Assembly: GCF_900115305.1 (NCBI RefSeq)
Contig: NZ_FOVW01000010.1
Location: 62,001-126,000 of the forward strand
DNA from: Algoriphagus ornithinivorans
GTDB taxonomy: Bacteria > Bacteroidota > Bacteroidia > Cytophagales > Cyclobacteriaceae
Length of the DNA stretch: 64,000 nt
Direction of reading: 5' to 3'
A program made the position numbers and the translations under genes. The first letter of the stretch is position 1, and each line of letters begins with the position of its first letter. The notes below the pieces were generated by a model. The model had not been told where the DNA came from. It saw only the letters and a list, made by a program, of their open reading frames with translations, and made no database searches. Positions 26,169 through 37,505 of this stretch are shown here, in pieces.

Positions 26169-26871
26169 AGTCTTTATTTTTTGGTAAAATATAGCGTCTA
26201 AATACGATTTGAGCCTGAAATAAATGGTCCGCAAATCGGTTAAATCCGACATTTCCATCTATGTTATCCGTAAATGTTAGTAGCATAGTACCCTCACCAG
26301 CTATATCGGAATAAGGGCCAATTCTATAACTTAATCCTGCTCTTACGGGCACGTACGCCGTTGTCAAGCTTTCATTGGTAGGTCGCTCGTCTGGGCTGTA
26401 AGATTTTGTTTGTTTGGTTGATACAGCCATTACACCTATTCCAGCCCCTCCGTAGATATTAAACCTGCTCCTATGCATATGATTGCTAAAAGGGATTAGG
26501 TTAATACTTGGCATGACATCCAGATAAAAAGTGGACCCCTTAGCGGTAAAGGAAGCACCTGCTATCCTCCATTTTTCCTGCACATTCAAATTACCATTAT
26601 TGCTACTACTGATTGATTGGTATCCCACTGTATACCGAAGGTCAAAAACCTGAGATAGCTTTTTAGTCCAGGCTACTGAAAGAGAAGGCAAAATCTCAAA
26701 GCCTATGGTACGGTAAGGCCCTCCATTATCAATATAAGAAAACGATGGACCAGCACCCACAGTCAAGATGTTGTTTCTGGAAATCCTTTCTTTATAAAAG
26801 TTCTGGCTGTAAGAATTTGAAGATATCACCAAAAATAAAAGTGCCAGAAATAGTTGAAATACTTTTTTCAT
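26167..26871 (-). CDS. Predicted outer-membrane beta-barrel protein
   Basis: The 234-residue protein starts at the ATG 26869-26871 (a GTG directly upstream is less likely). It has a signal peptide (KKVFQLFLALLFLVISSNSYS, cut before QNFY) and alternating polar/hydrophobic strands such as TVGAGPSFSYID, RFNIYGGAGIGVMAV and YVPVRAGLSYRIG. It ends in RRYIL followed by a polar tail. This fits a small PorT- or OmpA-like eight-strand outer-membrane barrel. No binding or enzyme motif is visible. It is convergent with the NusG paralogue and shares its terminator. Confidence 0.75.
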   Translation of the reverse strand: MKKVFQLFLALLFLVISSNSYSQNFYKERISRNNILTVGAGPSFSYIDNGGPYRTIGFEILPSLSVAWTKKLSQVFDLRYTVGYQSISSSNNGNLNVQEKWRIAGASFTAKGSTFYLDVMPSINLIPFSNHMHRSRFNIYGGAGIGVMAVSTKQTKSYSPDERPTNESLTTAYVPVRAGLSYRIGPYSDIAGEGTMLLTFTDNIDGNVGFNRFADHLFQAQIVFRRYILPKNKD

Positions 26872-26996
26872 CACGTCTCAAAGAGCTTAAAGCTCAATTA
26901 ATTCCTTTGCAAATTTGGCAACAAAAATGCCAAGTACCTGAAAGATGGCTTATTAAAAACTCGAATATCTGAAAATTATTGTTTCAGACGCCAAAA

Positions 26997-27185
26997 TCAG
27001 GCTTCTTCAAAAGCCTTTTGAATCTCCTCCTCGGTAGTTTTCAGCTTCTTTTTACAAAAACTGACCAATTCTGTCGCCTCTTTCACCAATTCGGAAAGTT
27101 CATCTACACTCTTTTTGCCTTCTTCTAATTGTGCCAATATGAGCTCTAGGCGCTCCAATGCCTGCTGATAATTTAAATCCTTCAT
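26997..27185 (-). CDS. xseB: Exodeoxyribonuclease VII small subunit
   Basis: The 62-residue helical protein has the family pattern (YQQALERLELILAQLEEGKKSVDELSELVKEA) and binds the large subunit XseA to make the single-strand DNA nuclease ExoVII. Normal XseB length is 60-80 residues. It overlaps xseA by 4 bases (ATGA), so translation is coupled. Confidence 0.93.
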   Translation of the reverse strand: MKDLNYQQALERLELILAQLEEGKKSVDELSELVKEATELVSFCKKKLKTTEEEIQKAFEEA

Positions 27186-28495
27186 AGTTCTTTGATATCA
27201 GTGATTGTACTTTTAATCTTTTTTTGATTGCTTACTGTAAGAATCTCTTGACCTTTTTCAAGATCCTTTACCAAATGAATAGGAATCCCGTCCAATTCTG
27301 TTCGAGTGTAACCTCTTTCCAAAATTGCTTTGGGATCTAAGCTTTTTAAGCTTTTTTCAAGATGTTCTAATTTTTGACCATTAGACAAGACCTGCTGGGA
27401 GGCTGCCTTTTTTAAAGCCTGATGGAGTTGCTCCAGACGGTATGACTGTGTATTGAGATTTGTGGACAAATTCGCTTTGATCCTGTCTTTTCTGGCATTT
27501 AGCCTTTCTTTCTCCAAAGTCAGCCTGTTCTGGACTGCAGTTTTCAACCTTAAATTCTGTTGATGCAGTAAGTTGTCAGCAAGCTTTATGTTTTGTCTGG
27601 TTAGCCTGTCCAATCTTGTAAGGGCTATTCCTAAATTTTCCTCAAAAATTCTGAATCCTGAAAGTAGAAATTCAGCTACTGCTGTTGGAGTTTTTAATTT
27701 GGTATGGGCTACCAAATCTGCAACTGTTTCATCCCTTTCATGTCCTATGCCGGTAAAGACAGGCAAAGAAGAGTTGGCTATTTTGGCCGCTAGCCTATAG
27801 TCATCAAAGCAATCTAAATCCAACTGTGCACCACCACCTCTGATGATAATGACAGCTTCCAATCCTAACCTTTCTTTCAATTCCTCGGCTTTATCCAAAG
27901 CATTGATTAAGCTGGAAACAGCCTCGTTCCCTTGCATCATAGAAGGTATCAGCGTATGGTAAATTTTATACCCCTGAGGATTATGCTCCAATTGATTGAT
28001 AAAATCACCATATCCAGCAGCAGTAGGGCTGCTGATAATGCCTATTTTTTGAATGACTTGAGGAAAAATTCGGGAAGCATTTAGTCTGAGTAGACCTTCT
28101 TTGGTTAGGCGATCGATGGTTTCCTGACGGATTCTAGCTCTTTCACCCAAGGAGAAAGAAGCATCAATGTCTTTCACAATCAGGCTTAACCCGTAAACAG
28201 GGTGAAAGGTGATTTGGACTTGTGCCAAAACTTTCATCCCATTTTTGATTCCTGTTCCTGTTAGACTTTCAAAGCGTGAAGCAATGGTTCTGTATGTAAA
28301 CTGCCAGCAATTACAGCGAATTTTGGCCAAAACTTGATTGCCCTGTTTTTCGGCCAATTCAAAATAAGCATGTCCCTGAGGAGCCTGTCGGAAATCAGCG
28401 ATTTCACCGATCACCCAATAGGTAGGATCCAACTGATTTTCCAATGTGGATTTGATCAGCTCTCCCAGCTCCTGTATGGATAGCGCTTGCTGCAT
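27182..28495 (-). CDS. xseA: Exodeoxyribonuclease VII large subunit
   Basis: XseA is the catalytic subunit of ExoVII, which degrades single-stranded DNA from both ends. The 437-residue protein has an N-terminal OB fold (YWVIGEIADFRQAPQGHAYFELAEK, about 23-47) and the catalytic domain with IGIISSPTAAGYGDF near 148-162, IIRGGGAQLDLDCFDDYRLA near 216-235 and GIGHERDETVADLVAH near 247-262. A long coiled-coil (about 285-385) and a C-terminal domain follow. Two bases separate it from dapA upstream. Confidence 0.95.
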   Translation of the reverse strand: MQQALSIQELGELIKSTLENQLDPTYWVIGEIADFRQAPQGHAYFELAEKQGNQVLAKIRCNCWQFTYRTIASRFESLTGTGIKNGMKVLAQVQITFHPVYGLSLIVKDIDASFSLGERARIRQETIDRLTKEGLLRLNASRIFPQVIQKIGIISSPTAAGYGDFINQLEHNPQGYKIYHTLIPSMMQGNEAVSSLINALDKAEELKERLGLEAVIIIRGGGAQLDLDCFDDYRLAAKIANSSLPVFTGIGHERDETVADLVAHTKLKTPTAVAEFLLSGFRIFEENLGIALTRLDRLTRQNIKLADNLLHQQNLRLKTAVQNRLTLEKERLNARKDRIKANLSTNLNTQSYRLEQLHQALKKAASQQVLSNGQKLEHLEKSLKSLDPKAILERGYTRTELDGIPIHLVKDLEKGQEILTVSNQKKIKSTITDIKEL

Positions 28496-28497
28496 CT

Positions 28498-29361
28498 TTA
28501 TTTGAATTTTTGGGCAGCCGCCTTGATCAATTGATTCAACTCCATACTAGCTCTTAGCATTGGCAGACGAACTTGATCATCACAAATCCCCAGATGACAA
28601 AGGAGGTTTTTGATTCCCACAGGATTTCCCTCTTTATACATCAGGTCATTAATTTCTAAAAGTGAAAAAGCCGCTTCTTTACTTTCAGAGTCCGTTCCGT
28701 GACATAATTTATGAAAGGTTTCAGGAAGGGCATTTGCCAAAACTGAAATGACTCCAACTCCTCCTATACCATACAGAGCTTTGGTCATTAGGTCATCTCC
28801 AGAGATTAGCAAAAAATCTTGAGGCTTACCAGCTGCAATACGCATGCACTGCTCCAAATTTCCGCTAGCCTCTTTGATTCCTATGATATTTGGATGGTTT
28901 GCTAAGCTAAGTGTGGTTTCTGCACTCAAATTGGACATGGTTCTTCCCGGTACATTATAAAGAATAACCGGAACAGGGCATGCATCAGCGATAGCTCGAT
29001 AATGTGCAATGATACCTGCCTGACTTGGCTTATTATAGTAAGGGCTTACTGATAAAATAGCGTCAATTCCAGTAAAATCTGTATTTGCGATTTCATCTAA
29101 AACGGACTGCGTGTTATTCCCTCCAATTCCATAAACTACAGGAACTCTTCCAGCATTATATTTTAGACAAGCTGCCAACACTTGTTTTTTCTCTGTTGCA
29201 TTCAAAGTGGCAACTTCCCCAGTAGTTCCTAATGCTACCAGGTAATCAACTCCACCTTTGATAGTGTGATCAATGAGTTTTTCCAATCCATTGTAATCAA
29301 TGGTGTAATCATCATTAAAAGGAGTGGCCAGTGCCACACCCGTACCGTAAAATTGGTTCAT
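28498..29361 (-). CDS. dapA: 4-hydroxy-tetrahydrodipicolinate synthase
   Basis: DapA condenses pyruvate with aspartate semialdehyde on the way to lysine and diaminopimelate. From the ATG at 29359-29361 the protein has 287 residues. It carries GTTGEV (45-50), Tyr135 in LYNVPGRT and Schiff-base Lys163 in GIKEASGN, so it is a complete class I aldolase-type enzyme. The eight-residue longer frame is less likely because it lacks family similarity. It lies between ligA and xseA, all on the minus strand; 72 bases separate it from ligA. Confidence 0.94.
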   Translation of the reverse strand: MNQFYGTGVALATPFNDDYTIDYNGLEKLIDHTIKGGVDYLVALGTTGEVATLNATEKKQVLAACLKYNAGRVPVVYGIGGNNTQSVLDEIANTDFTGIDAILSVSPYYNKPSQAGIIAHYRAIADACPVPVILYNVPGRTMSNLSAETTLSLANHPNIIGIKEASGNLEQCMRIAAGKPQDFLLISGDDLMTKALYGIGGVGVISVLANALPETFHKLCHGTDSESKEAAFSLLEINDLMYKEGNPVGIKNLLCHLGICDDQVRLPMLRASMELNQLIKAAAQKFK

Positions 29362-29433
29362 TGCTTTTCGAATTTGGAGGTGCAAAGATAATTGCTTCCT
29401 CGTGGTTTGGTTCTACCTTAAATAAAATAGGAA

Positions 29434-31947
<2,514 letters not shown>

Positions 31948-31991
31948 TTATCCTTCAAAATATGCAACTAAAAATAAAGATAGCTGTTGGA

Positions 31992-32009
31992 TACCTTTGT
32001 ATATATTTG
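31992..32009 (+). promoter_or_regulatory. Two tandem candidate -7 boxes for the TetR gene
   Basis: TACCTTTG (31992-31999) and TATATTTG (32002-32009) both match TAnnTTTG exactly, 27 and 17 bases before the ATG at 32027. No -33 TTG is seen at the normal distance for either. An autoregulating TetR protein would be expected to bind near here, but I see no clear palindrome. Confidence 0.4.
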
Positions 32010-32026
32010 TTTCTAAATCTGTTCAT

Positions 32027-32659
32027 ATGAGCAAAAAGACCAGTGTAGAAAGTAAAATTTTGGAAAAGGCATATCAGCTTTTTTTGGAAAAGGGATATCG
32101 TCATACTACTATGGACGATATTGCTCAGGAATTGACCATGAGCAAAAAAACGCTCTACAAGTATTTTCCTGGCAAACTGGAATTGCTTTCCGCATCCTTT
32201 GATAAGCTTAAAACCAAAATGACGGCCAAAGTAGAGGCTATTTTGGATAATAGATATATTACATTTCCACTCAAGCTGAAGTCCACGCTTTCAGTGATTG
32301 CTACCCATTTGGCACCTATCAATCCAGGCTTATTTGAAGATTTGAGGGAATATGCACCTGAGATTTGGGTGGAATTGCAAGAGTATATTAATGAGTCGGC
32401 TTTTCTTCGATTTCAAAAGCTAATAGAGCAGGGGAAAGAACAGGGATTGGTAAAAAACAACCTGAATGTCAGCTTAGTAGTGACTCTATACGCAGCTGCT
32501 GTCCAGTCATTATTAGATCCAAAATTTTTGAGCCAGTTTCCGGAAAATATCCGAAAGGAAATGAGTTTACCGCCCTCTGATATTTATGATCAGGCGATCA
32601 CGATTATCTACAATGGGATTTTGACGGAGGATGCGAGAGATGAATTTACCAATGCATAA
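32027..32659 (+). CDS. TetR/AcrR family transcriptional regulator
   Basis: The 210-residue protein starts at the ATG 32027; the longer frame includes DNA carrying the candidate promoter boxes. The N-terminal helix-turn-helix is typical: KILEKAYQLFLEKGYRHTTMDDIAQELTMSKKTLYKYFPGK at residues 8-48. The C-terminal 150 residues form the ligand and dimer domain, with no ligand predictable. It is divergent from ligA and lies upstream of metG by 66 bases, but metG has its own promoter-like box. The regulated genes are unknown; auto-repression is usual in this family. Confidence 0.9.
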   Translation: MSKKTSVESKILEKAYQLFLEKGYRHTTMDDIAQELTMSKKTLYKYFPGKLELLSASFDKLKTKMTAKVEAILDNRYITFPLKLKSTLSVIATHLAPINPGLFEDLREYAPEIWVELQEYINESAFLRFQKLIEQGKEQGLVKNNLNVSLVVTLYAAAVQSLLDPKFLSQFPENIRKEMSLPPSDIYDQAITIIYNGILTEDARDEFTNA

Positions 32660-32681
32660 AGGCCCCTTTAAGGGTTTTCCT

Positions 32682-32689
32682 TATCTTTG
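32682..32689 (+). promoter_or_regulatory. Candidate -7 box of the metG promoter
   Basis: TATCTTTG is an exact TAnnTTTG match in the 66-base gap before metG, 36 bases ahead of the ATG at 32726. The usual TTG -33 element is not obvious. Confidence 0.5.
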
Positions 32690-32725
32690 CGACCTGATTA
32701 GAAATTTGTAATCACCCATTCAGAC

Positions 32726-34783
32726 ATGTCTAAGAATTTCAAGCGATATACAGTTACCTCAGCTTTACCTTATGCCAATGGGCCCTTGCATATCGGCCAT
32801 TTAGCGGGATGCTATGTTCCTTCAGATATTTATGTGCGCTACCTTCGATCCAAAGGAAAAGATGTAGCCTATATCTGCGGATCGGATGAGCATGGAGTAG
32901 CCATTACAATCAAAGCGAAAAAAGAAGGAAAAACTCCCCAGGAAGTAGTGGATCATTATCATGAAATGATGAAAAAAAGCTTTTCCGAATTCGGAATCAG
33001 CTTCGATCATTATTCCAGAACTTCCGCCAAAATCCATCACGAAACAGCTCAGGGATTTTTCAAGGATTTGTATGAAAAAGGAGAATTCTTGGAGCAAAGC
33101 ACTGAGCAGTATTTCGATGAGGAAGCCGGGCAATTCTTGGCCGATCGCTACATAGAAGGTACCTGCCCTAAGTGCGGAAATGAAAATGCCTATGGAGATC
33201 AGTGCGAGCGATGTGGATCTTCTTTAAGCCCTACTGATCTAATCAATCCTAAATCCAAATTGAGTGGAGCAACACCGGTTCTGAGAGAAACCAAGCACTG
33301 GTTTTTGGACTTGGCTCGCTATCAGAATTTTTTGAAAAAATGGATTTTAGAGGAGCATGCTCAAGATTGGAAAAACAATGTATTGGGACAATGCAGATCA
33401 TGGTTGGAAGCTGGTGATGGCTTGCAGGCAAGGTCCATGACAAGAGATTTGGATTGGGGTATCAAAGTGCCTTTGCAAGATGCACAAGGGAAGGTGCTCT
33501 ATGTTTGGTTTGATGCGCCAATTGGCTATATCTCCTCTACGAAAGAGTGGGCTGCTGAAAAAGGGATTGACTGGAAGCCTTATTGGAAAGATGATGAAAC
33601 CAAGTTGGTTCACTTCATTGGAAAAGACAATATCGTTTTCCATTGTATCATTTTCCCGGCTATTTTGAAGACTCACGGAGGCTATATCCTTCCAGAAAAT
33701 GTTCCGGCCAATGAATTCTTGAATTTGGAAGGAGATAAAATTTCTACTTCCAGAAACTGGGCTGTGTGGTTGCATGAGTACTTGGAAGAATTTCCGGGAA
33801 AGCAGGATGTACTTCGTTATGTATTAACTGCCAATGCTCCTGAGACTAAAGACAATGATTTTAGCTGGAAAGATTTCCAGGCTAGGAATAATTCTGAGTT
33901 GGTGGCTATCTATGGCAATTTTGTCAATAGGGCAGTGGTTTTGACTCATAAATATTATCAAGGAGAGATTCCACAGCGTGGAGAGTTGACCGGCTATGAT
34001 GAGGAAGTGTTGCAGGCCCTTTCTGAGTTTCCTGAAAAAATTGAGGCTTCCATTGAACGCTATAGATTCAGAGAGGCATTGGGAATCATGATGGATTTGG
34101 CTCGATTGGGGAATAAGTATCTTGCTGATACCGAGCCTTGGAAAGTGGTGAAAACGGACGAAGTTCGCACAGCTACCATCATGAATATTGCCCTCAATAT
34201 CGCTGCAAATTTGGCGATCGTTTCCGAGCCATTCTTACCATTTACGGCGCAGAAATTAGTGGGCCTATTCGGGTTGGAAGCTCCAGACTGGACTCAGGCA
34301 GGTAATGGACAGCTCTTGAAAGAAGGCTCAAGCATTGGTCAAATGGGCCTTTTATTTGAGAAAATTGAAGATGAAGTAGTAGAAAAGCAATTGAATAAAC
34401 TCCAAGAATCCAAAAAGATGAACGAAGCAGCAAATGCACCAGCAGTACCGATGAAGGAAATAATTACTTATGATGATTTCGCAAAATTGGATATGCGGGT
34501 AGTAACCGTTTTGGAGGCTGAAAAAATGCCTAAATCCAAGAAATTGATCAAACTGAAAGTAGATACCGGCTTAGGACATAGAACTGTTTTGAGTGGAGTA
34601 GCTGAGCATTTTGAACCGGAGTTTTTGGTGGGTAAGCAAGTAACCATGCTGATCAACTTGGCACCAAGAAAAATGATGGGTATTGATTCCGAGGGAATGA
34701 TTTTGATGGCTGAAGACAAAGATGGTAAGCTGAAGCTATTGATTCCTCATGAGGGAACGGCGAGCGGTTCGACAATCTCATAA
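32726..34783 (+). CDS. metG: Methionyl-tRNA synthetase
   Basis: MetG charges tRNA-Met. The 685-residue protein has the class I HIGH motif at 22-25 and a zinc knuckle with four cysteines (CPKCG...CERCG, about 147-163). The KISTS form of the KMSKS loop is at about 337-341, and a helical anticodon domain follows. A C-terminal tRNA-binding domain (about 585-685, [18 protein letters not shown]) gives dimerisation. Length is normal for the MetG1 type with the fused Trbp111-like domain. It ends with a strong terminator set inside the heptamer-repeat region. Confidence 0.97.
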   Translation: MSKNFKRYTVTSALPYANGPLHIGHLAGCYVPSDIYVRYLRSKGKDVAYICGSDEHGVAITIKAKKEGKTPQEVVDHYHEMMKKSFSEFGISFDHYSRTSAKIHHETAQGFFKDLYEKGEFLEQSTEQYFDEEAGQFLADRYIEGTCPKCGNENAYGDQCERCGSSLSPTDLINPKSKLSGATPVLRETKHWFLDLARYQNFLKKWILEEHAQDWKNNVLGQCRSWLEAGDGLQARSMTRDLDWGIKVPLQDAQGKVLYVWFDAPIGYISSTKEWAAEKGIDWKPYWKDDETKLVHFIGKDNIVFHCIIFPAILKTHGGYILPENVPANEFLNLEGDKISTSRNWAVWLHEYLEEFPGKQDVLRYVLTANAPETKDNDFSWKDFQARNNSELVAIYGNFVNRAVVLTHKYYQGEIPQRGELTGYDEEVLQALSEFPEKIEASIERYRFREALGIMMDLARLGNKYLADTEPWKVVKTDEVRTATIMNIALNIAANLAIVSEPFLPFTAQKLVGLFGLEAPDWTQAGNGQLLKEGSSIGQMGLLFEKIEDEVVEKQLNKLQESKKMNEAANAPAVPMKEIITYDDFAKLDMRVVTVLEAEKMPKSKKLIKLKVDTGLGHRTVLSGVAEHFEPEFLVGKQVTMLINLAPRKMMGIDSEGMILMAEDKDGKLKLLIPHEGTASGSTIS

Positions 34784-34788
34784 TATTG

Positions 34789-34837
34789 AGATGCGAGAGG
34801 CTAGAAGCGAGAGATGAGAGTTTAGAGTCTAGAGCCT
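34789..34837 (+). repeat. Heptamer array A: seven in-phase AGANNNN units
   Basis: Directly after the metG stop are seven contiguous 7-base units: AGATGCG, AGAGGCT, AGAAGCG, AGAGATG, AGAGTTT, AGAGTCT, AGAGCCT. All start with AGA and none breaks phase. The unit resembles the one in array C; the opposite strand's TCT form makes array B. Confidence 0.85.
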
Positions 34838-34843
34838 ACTAAA

Positions 34844-34884
34844 AAAAAGAAAGCCATCGGAGATAACCAGATGGCTTTCTTTTT
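34844..34884 (+). terminator. Rho-independent terminator of metG
   Basis: A 15-bp perfect stem (34844-34858 with 34870-34884) with an 11-base loop ends in five T residues. It sits between heptamer arrays A and B, which are inverted relative to each other. Confidence 0.93.
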
Positions 34885-34895
34885 AGATATACCTG

Positions 34896-34979
34896 TCTAA
34901 TTTCTAACATCTAACTTCTTTCAACTAAGTATATCCTTTTTATTTCTAGCATCTATCATCTCGCTTCTCGTATCTATAA
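34896..34979 (-). repeat. Heptamer array B: twelve in-phase TCTNNNN units
   Basis: On the plus strand the units begin TCTAATT, TCTAACA, TCTAACT, TCTTTCA; three degenerate units follow (34924-34944); then come TCTAGCA, TCTATCA, TCTCGCT, TCTCGTA, TCTATAA. The phase is kept throughout, since 34896 and 34945 differ by exactly 49 bases. On the minus strand the units read NNNNAGA, so the array is an inverted form of array A. It ends 1 base before the yitT-like gene's stop codon. Confidence 0.83.
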
Positions 34980-34980
34980 A

Positions 34981-35883
34981 TCAATGCAGTGGCCTTTTTT
35001 TAATCATCCCTCCTTTGGTATCCTTGATCGGATATTGGATCACAAATGCTTTGGGGTCAATTTTGTCTATTTCGGTTAGAACTCTGGTGACTTCCAGTCG
35101 GGTTACCACACAGAATAATACATTTCGGTCAGGATTTTTGGCTTTTTCCCCAAAGCCTCCATCAGCTTTGAAGGCAGTTACTCCTCGTCCCAAGTCGTAA
35201 GTGATTTTTGTTTTGATATCATCCGAGAAGTCGGAAATGATCATTACTCCGATATATTCTTCTACCCCATTGATCAAAAAATCCACTGTTCTGGAAGCTG
35301 AAAAATAAGTCAGCATGGAGTACATGGCTGTTTCCAAGTTGACCATAAGCGCGGCAACCAAGAATAAACAGACATTGAATACAGTAATAAAATCGCCTAC
35401 AGTTAAGCTGGATTTTCTTGATACTTGAATGGCCAATACTTCCGTGCCATCAATTACTGCTCCTCCACGAATAGCAAAGCCAATTCCGCTTCCCAAGAAA
35501 AACCCCCCAAAAACCGCTATAAGTAGCTTATCAGCAGTAATGGTGGGTAATTTTATATAATGGACCAATAGTGCTAAGGCAAATATGGCTAGGGTGCTTT
35601 TCAGTGCAAACCTAAGGTTGAGTTGCTTGTAGCCTAGATATATAAATGGAATATTGACCAAAATAATAAGGTAGGAGAGATCCAGTGGGGTCAGGATTTC
35701 CAAAAGCAAGGAAACCCCCATGGCACCGCCGTCAAAAAATCCATTGGGCAATAAAAATCCTTTTAGCCCAATACTCGCCATAATTACTCCTATTCCAATG
35801 AATATAACGTCCTTAATTTGTCTCCAAGTTGTCACTTGTTGTACCCAATTTTTGTCCGTCACCTTTAGTATACCTTTCGCCAT
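34981..35883 (-). CDS. YitT family (DUF161/DUF2179) membrane protein
   Basis: The 300-residue protein has five or six membrane helices in residues 25-190 and a C-terminal soluble DUF2179 domain (GRGVTAFKADGGFGEKAKNPDRNVLFCVVTRLEV, about 230-265). That fold resembles nucleotide- or ligand-binding GlnB-like domains. I use the ATG at 35881-35883 (MAKGILKVTDKNW); the longer frame adds a basic stretch with no family match. Function is unknown across bacteria; transport or signal sensing is guessed. The gene is divergent from the Anbu operon with 185 bases between, and its stop codon abuts heptamer array B. Confidence 0.88.
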   Translation of the reverse strand: MAKGILKVTDKNWVQQVTTWRQIKDVIFIGIGVIMASIGLKGFLLPNGFFDGGAMGVSLLLEILTPLDLSYLIILVNIPFIYLGYKQLNLRFALKSTLAIFALALLVHYIKLPTITADKLLIAVFGGFFLGSGIGFAIRGGAVIDGTEVLAIQVSRKSSLTVGDFITVFNVCLFLVAALMVNLETAMYSMLTYFSASRTVDFLINGVEEYIGVMIISDFSDDIKTKITYDLGRGVTAFKADGGFGEKAKNPDRNVLFCVVTRLEVTRVLTEIDKIDPKAFVIQYPIKDTKGGMIKKRPLH

Positions 35884-36068
35884 ATGCGAAATTAATCTAA
35901 AAAGGGGAAACAATTTTATTTTATGGATTAGCAGTTTTTTTCTGATATTATTCAGATAAATCAAATTTTAAGCTGTTCTATTGAAAAAATCCTAATCACC
36001 GCTATGATTTTTGAATTAATGTAAAATTCACTTATCTTATCCGAGGACTCCGTAAATTTTTGAAACTT

Positions 36069-37496
36069 ATGAAAATAGAAGGATATAATGCTGGAGAGCA
36101 TTATGATGAGATGTTTACACCCCAAGGAGAAATACGCCCTCATTATGAGGAGTTTTTTCAAAGCCTTAAGAAAATTCCCAACAGGAAGATGAATCACCTG
36201 CAGTTTTCTGCCAATCAAACTCAGCGGGCAATGGGGATGACCTTTAATGTGTATCACGACAATCAGGGATTGGAGAAGATTCTTCATCTGGATATCGTTC
36301 CCAGAATAATTCCCAATCAGGAATGGAAAAAGCTGGAGGCAGGTCTCAAGCAAAGGACATATGCTCTAAATCTTTTCTTGCAGGACATTTATAACGACAG
36401 AAAAATTCTAAAGGATAAAATCGTTCCAGAAGAATTAATATTAGGCAGTAAGGATTACCTCAAGCCTTGTATTGGCTTGACGCCTCCTAAAGGAATTTGG
36501 TGTCACATCACAGGCACAGATTTGATCAAAAATAAAGATGGGGAGTATTACATATTGGAAGATAATCTTCGCTGTCCTTCCGGGGTGTCTTATATGCTGG
36601 AAAGCAGGGAAATTATCAAACGGGCTTACCCTAATTTGTTTAATAAAAAGGGAGTGATGCCTGTCTCTGATTATCCTGCTAAGTTGCTTAGGATGCTACA
36701 GAATCTCTGCAATAAGACAAAGCCAGTAGTAGGAGTTTTAACTCCTGGAATTTACAATTCAGCATATTATGAGCATTCCTATTTGGCTCTTCAGATGGGG
36801 GTGGAATTGGTCAATGGGGTAGATCTAATCGTGCAGGATAAAAGGGTATTTATGCAAACCACCCAAGGCCTGCAGCAAATAGATGTGCTGTATCGCAGGA
36901 TTGATGATGTGTTCTTAGATCCTTTGGCTTTTAGACCAGATTCAATGTTAGGGGTGCCGGGGTTATTTGAGGCCTATAAGGCGGGTTATATAGCATTAGC
37001 TAATGCACCAGGAACGGGTGTGGCAGATGATAAGGCGGTATATGCCTATGTTCCCAAAATCATCAAATATTACTTAGATGAAGATCCAATACTTAATAAT
37101 GTGCCCACTTATTTGTGTAGAGAGGAAAAGGATAGGAAATATGTCTTGGAGCACATCGATGAGTTGGTAGTTAAGGAAACCAATGCAGCTGGCGGATACG
37201 GGATGCTGATCGGGCCTAAAGCCAGTGAGGATGAACATGATAAATTCCGTGAATTGATAAAAAATAATCCTACCAATTATATAGCTCAGCCAACTTTATC
37301 GCTATCTACTGTTCCAACACTCACTGAAGAGGGACTGGGAGCAAGACATGTGGATTTGCGTCCTTACATATTGTATGGTAGTGAAATTGAAGTAATTCCT
37401 GGAGCTCTCACAAGGGTTGCGCTGAGAGAAGGCTCTTTGGTAGTCAATAGCTCTCAAGGAGGAGGAAGTAAGGATACTTGGGTCTTATACAATTAA
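36069..37496 (+). CDS. Circularly permuted ATP-grasp ligase (CP_ATPgrasp type)
   Basis: The 475-residue protein is the permuted ATP-grasp enzyme (former DUF404/DUF407) found with alpha-E proteins. Metal-binding ED N motif LEDNLRCPSG (E164, D165, N166) precedes the nucleotide-binding segment LVVKETNAAGGYGMLIGP (near 370), the reverse of ordinary ATP-grasp order. A DLRPYILYG...SQGGGSKDTW end is typical. It should make an amide bond in the cytoplasm; substrates are unknown. The TTG at 36060 is in frame, but ATG 36069 fits better. It heads a four-gene operon with 9, -1 and 1 base spacing. Confidence 0.9.
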   Translation: MKIEGYNAGEHYDEMFTPQGEIRPHYEEFFQSLKKIPNRKMNHLQFSANQTQRAMGMTFNVYHDNQGLEKILHLDIVPRIIPNQEWKKLEAGLKQRTYALNLFLQDIYNDRKILKDKIVPEELILGSKDYLKPCIGLTPPKGIWCHITGTDLIKNKDGEYYILEDNLRCPSGVSYMLESREIIKRAYPNLFNKKGVMPVSDYPAKLLRMLQNLCNKTKPVVGVLTPGIYNSAYYEHSYLALQMGVELVNGVDLIVQDKRVFMQTTQGLQQIDVLYRRIDDVFLDPLAFRPDSMLGVPGLFEAYKAGYIALANAPGTGVADDKAVYAYVPKIIKYYLDEDPILNNVPTYLCREEKDRKYVLEHIDELVVKETNAAGGYGMLIGPKASEDEHDKFRELIKNNPTNYIAQPTLSLSTVPTLTEEGLGARHVDLRPYILYGSEIEVIPGALTRVALREGSLVVNSSQGGGSKDTWVLYN

Positions 37497-37505
37497 TCGA
37501 AAACT

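Noticed and set aside
26968-26988. 7-bp stem TCTGAAA/TTTCAGA after xseB as a terminator
   Set aside because: The stem is short and A/T-rich with no run of T directly after it on the minus strand.
34789-34979. Heptamer arrays as a CRISPR
   Set aside because: Units are 7 bases, degenerate and contiguous with no spacers, and no cas genes are present.
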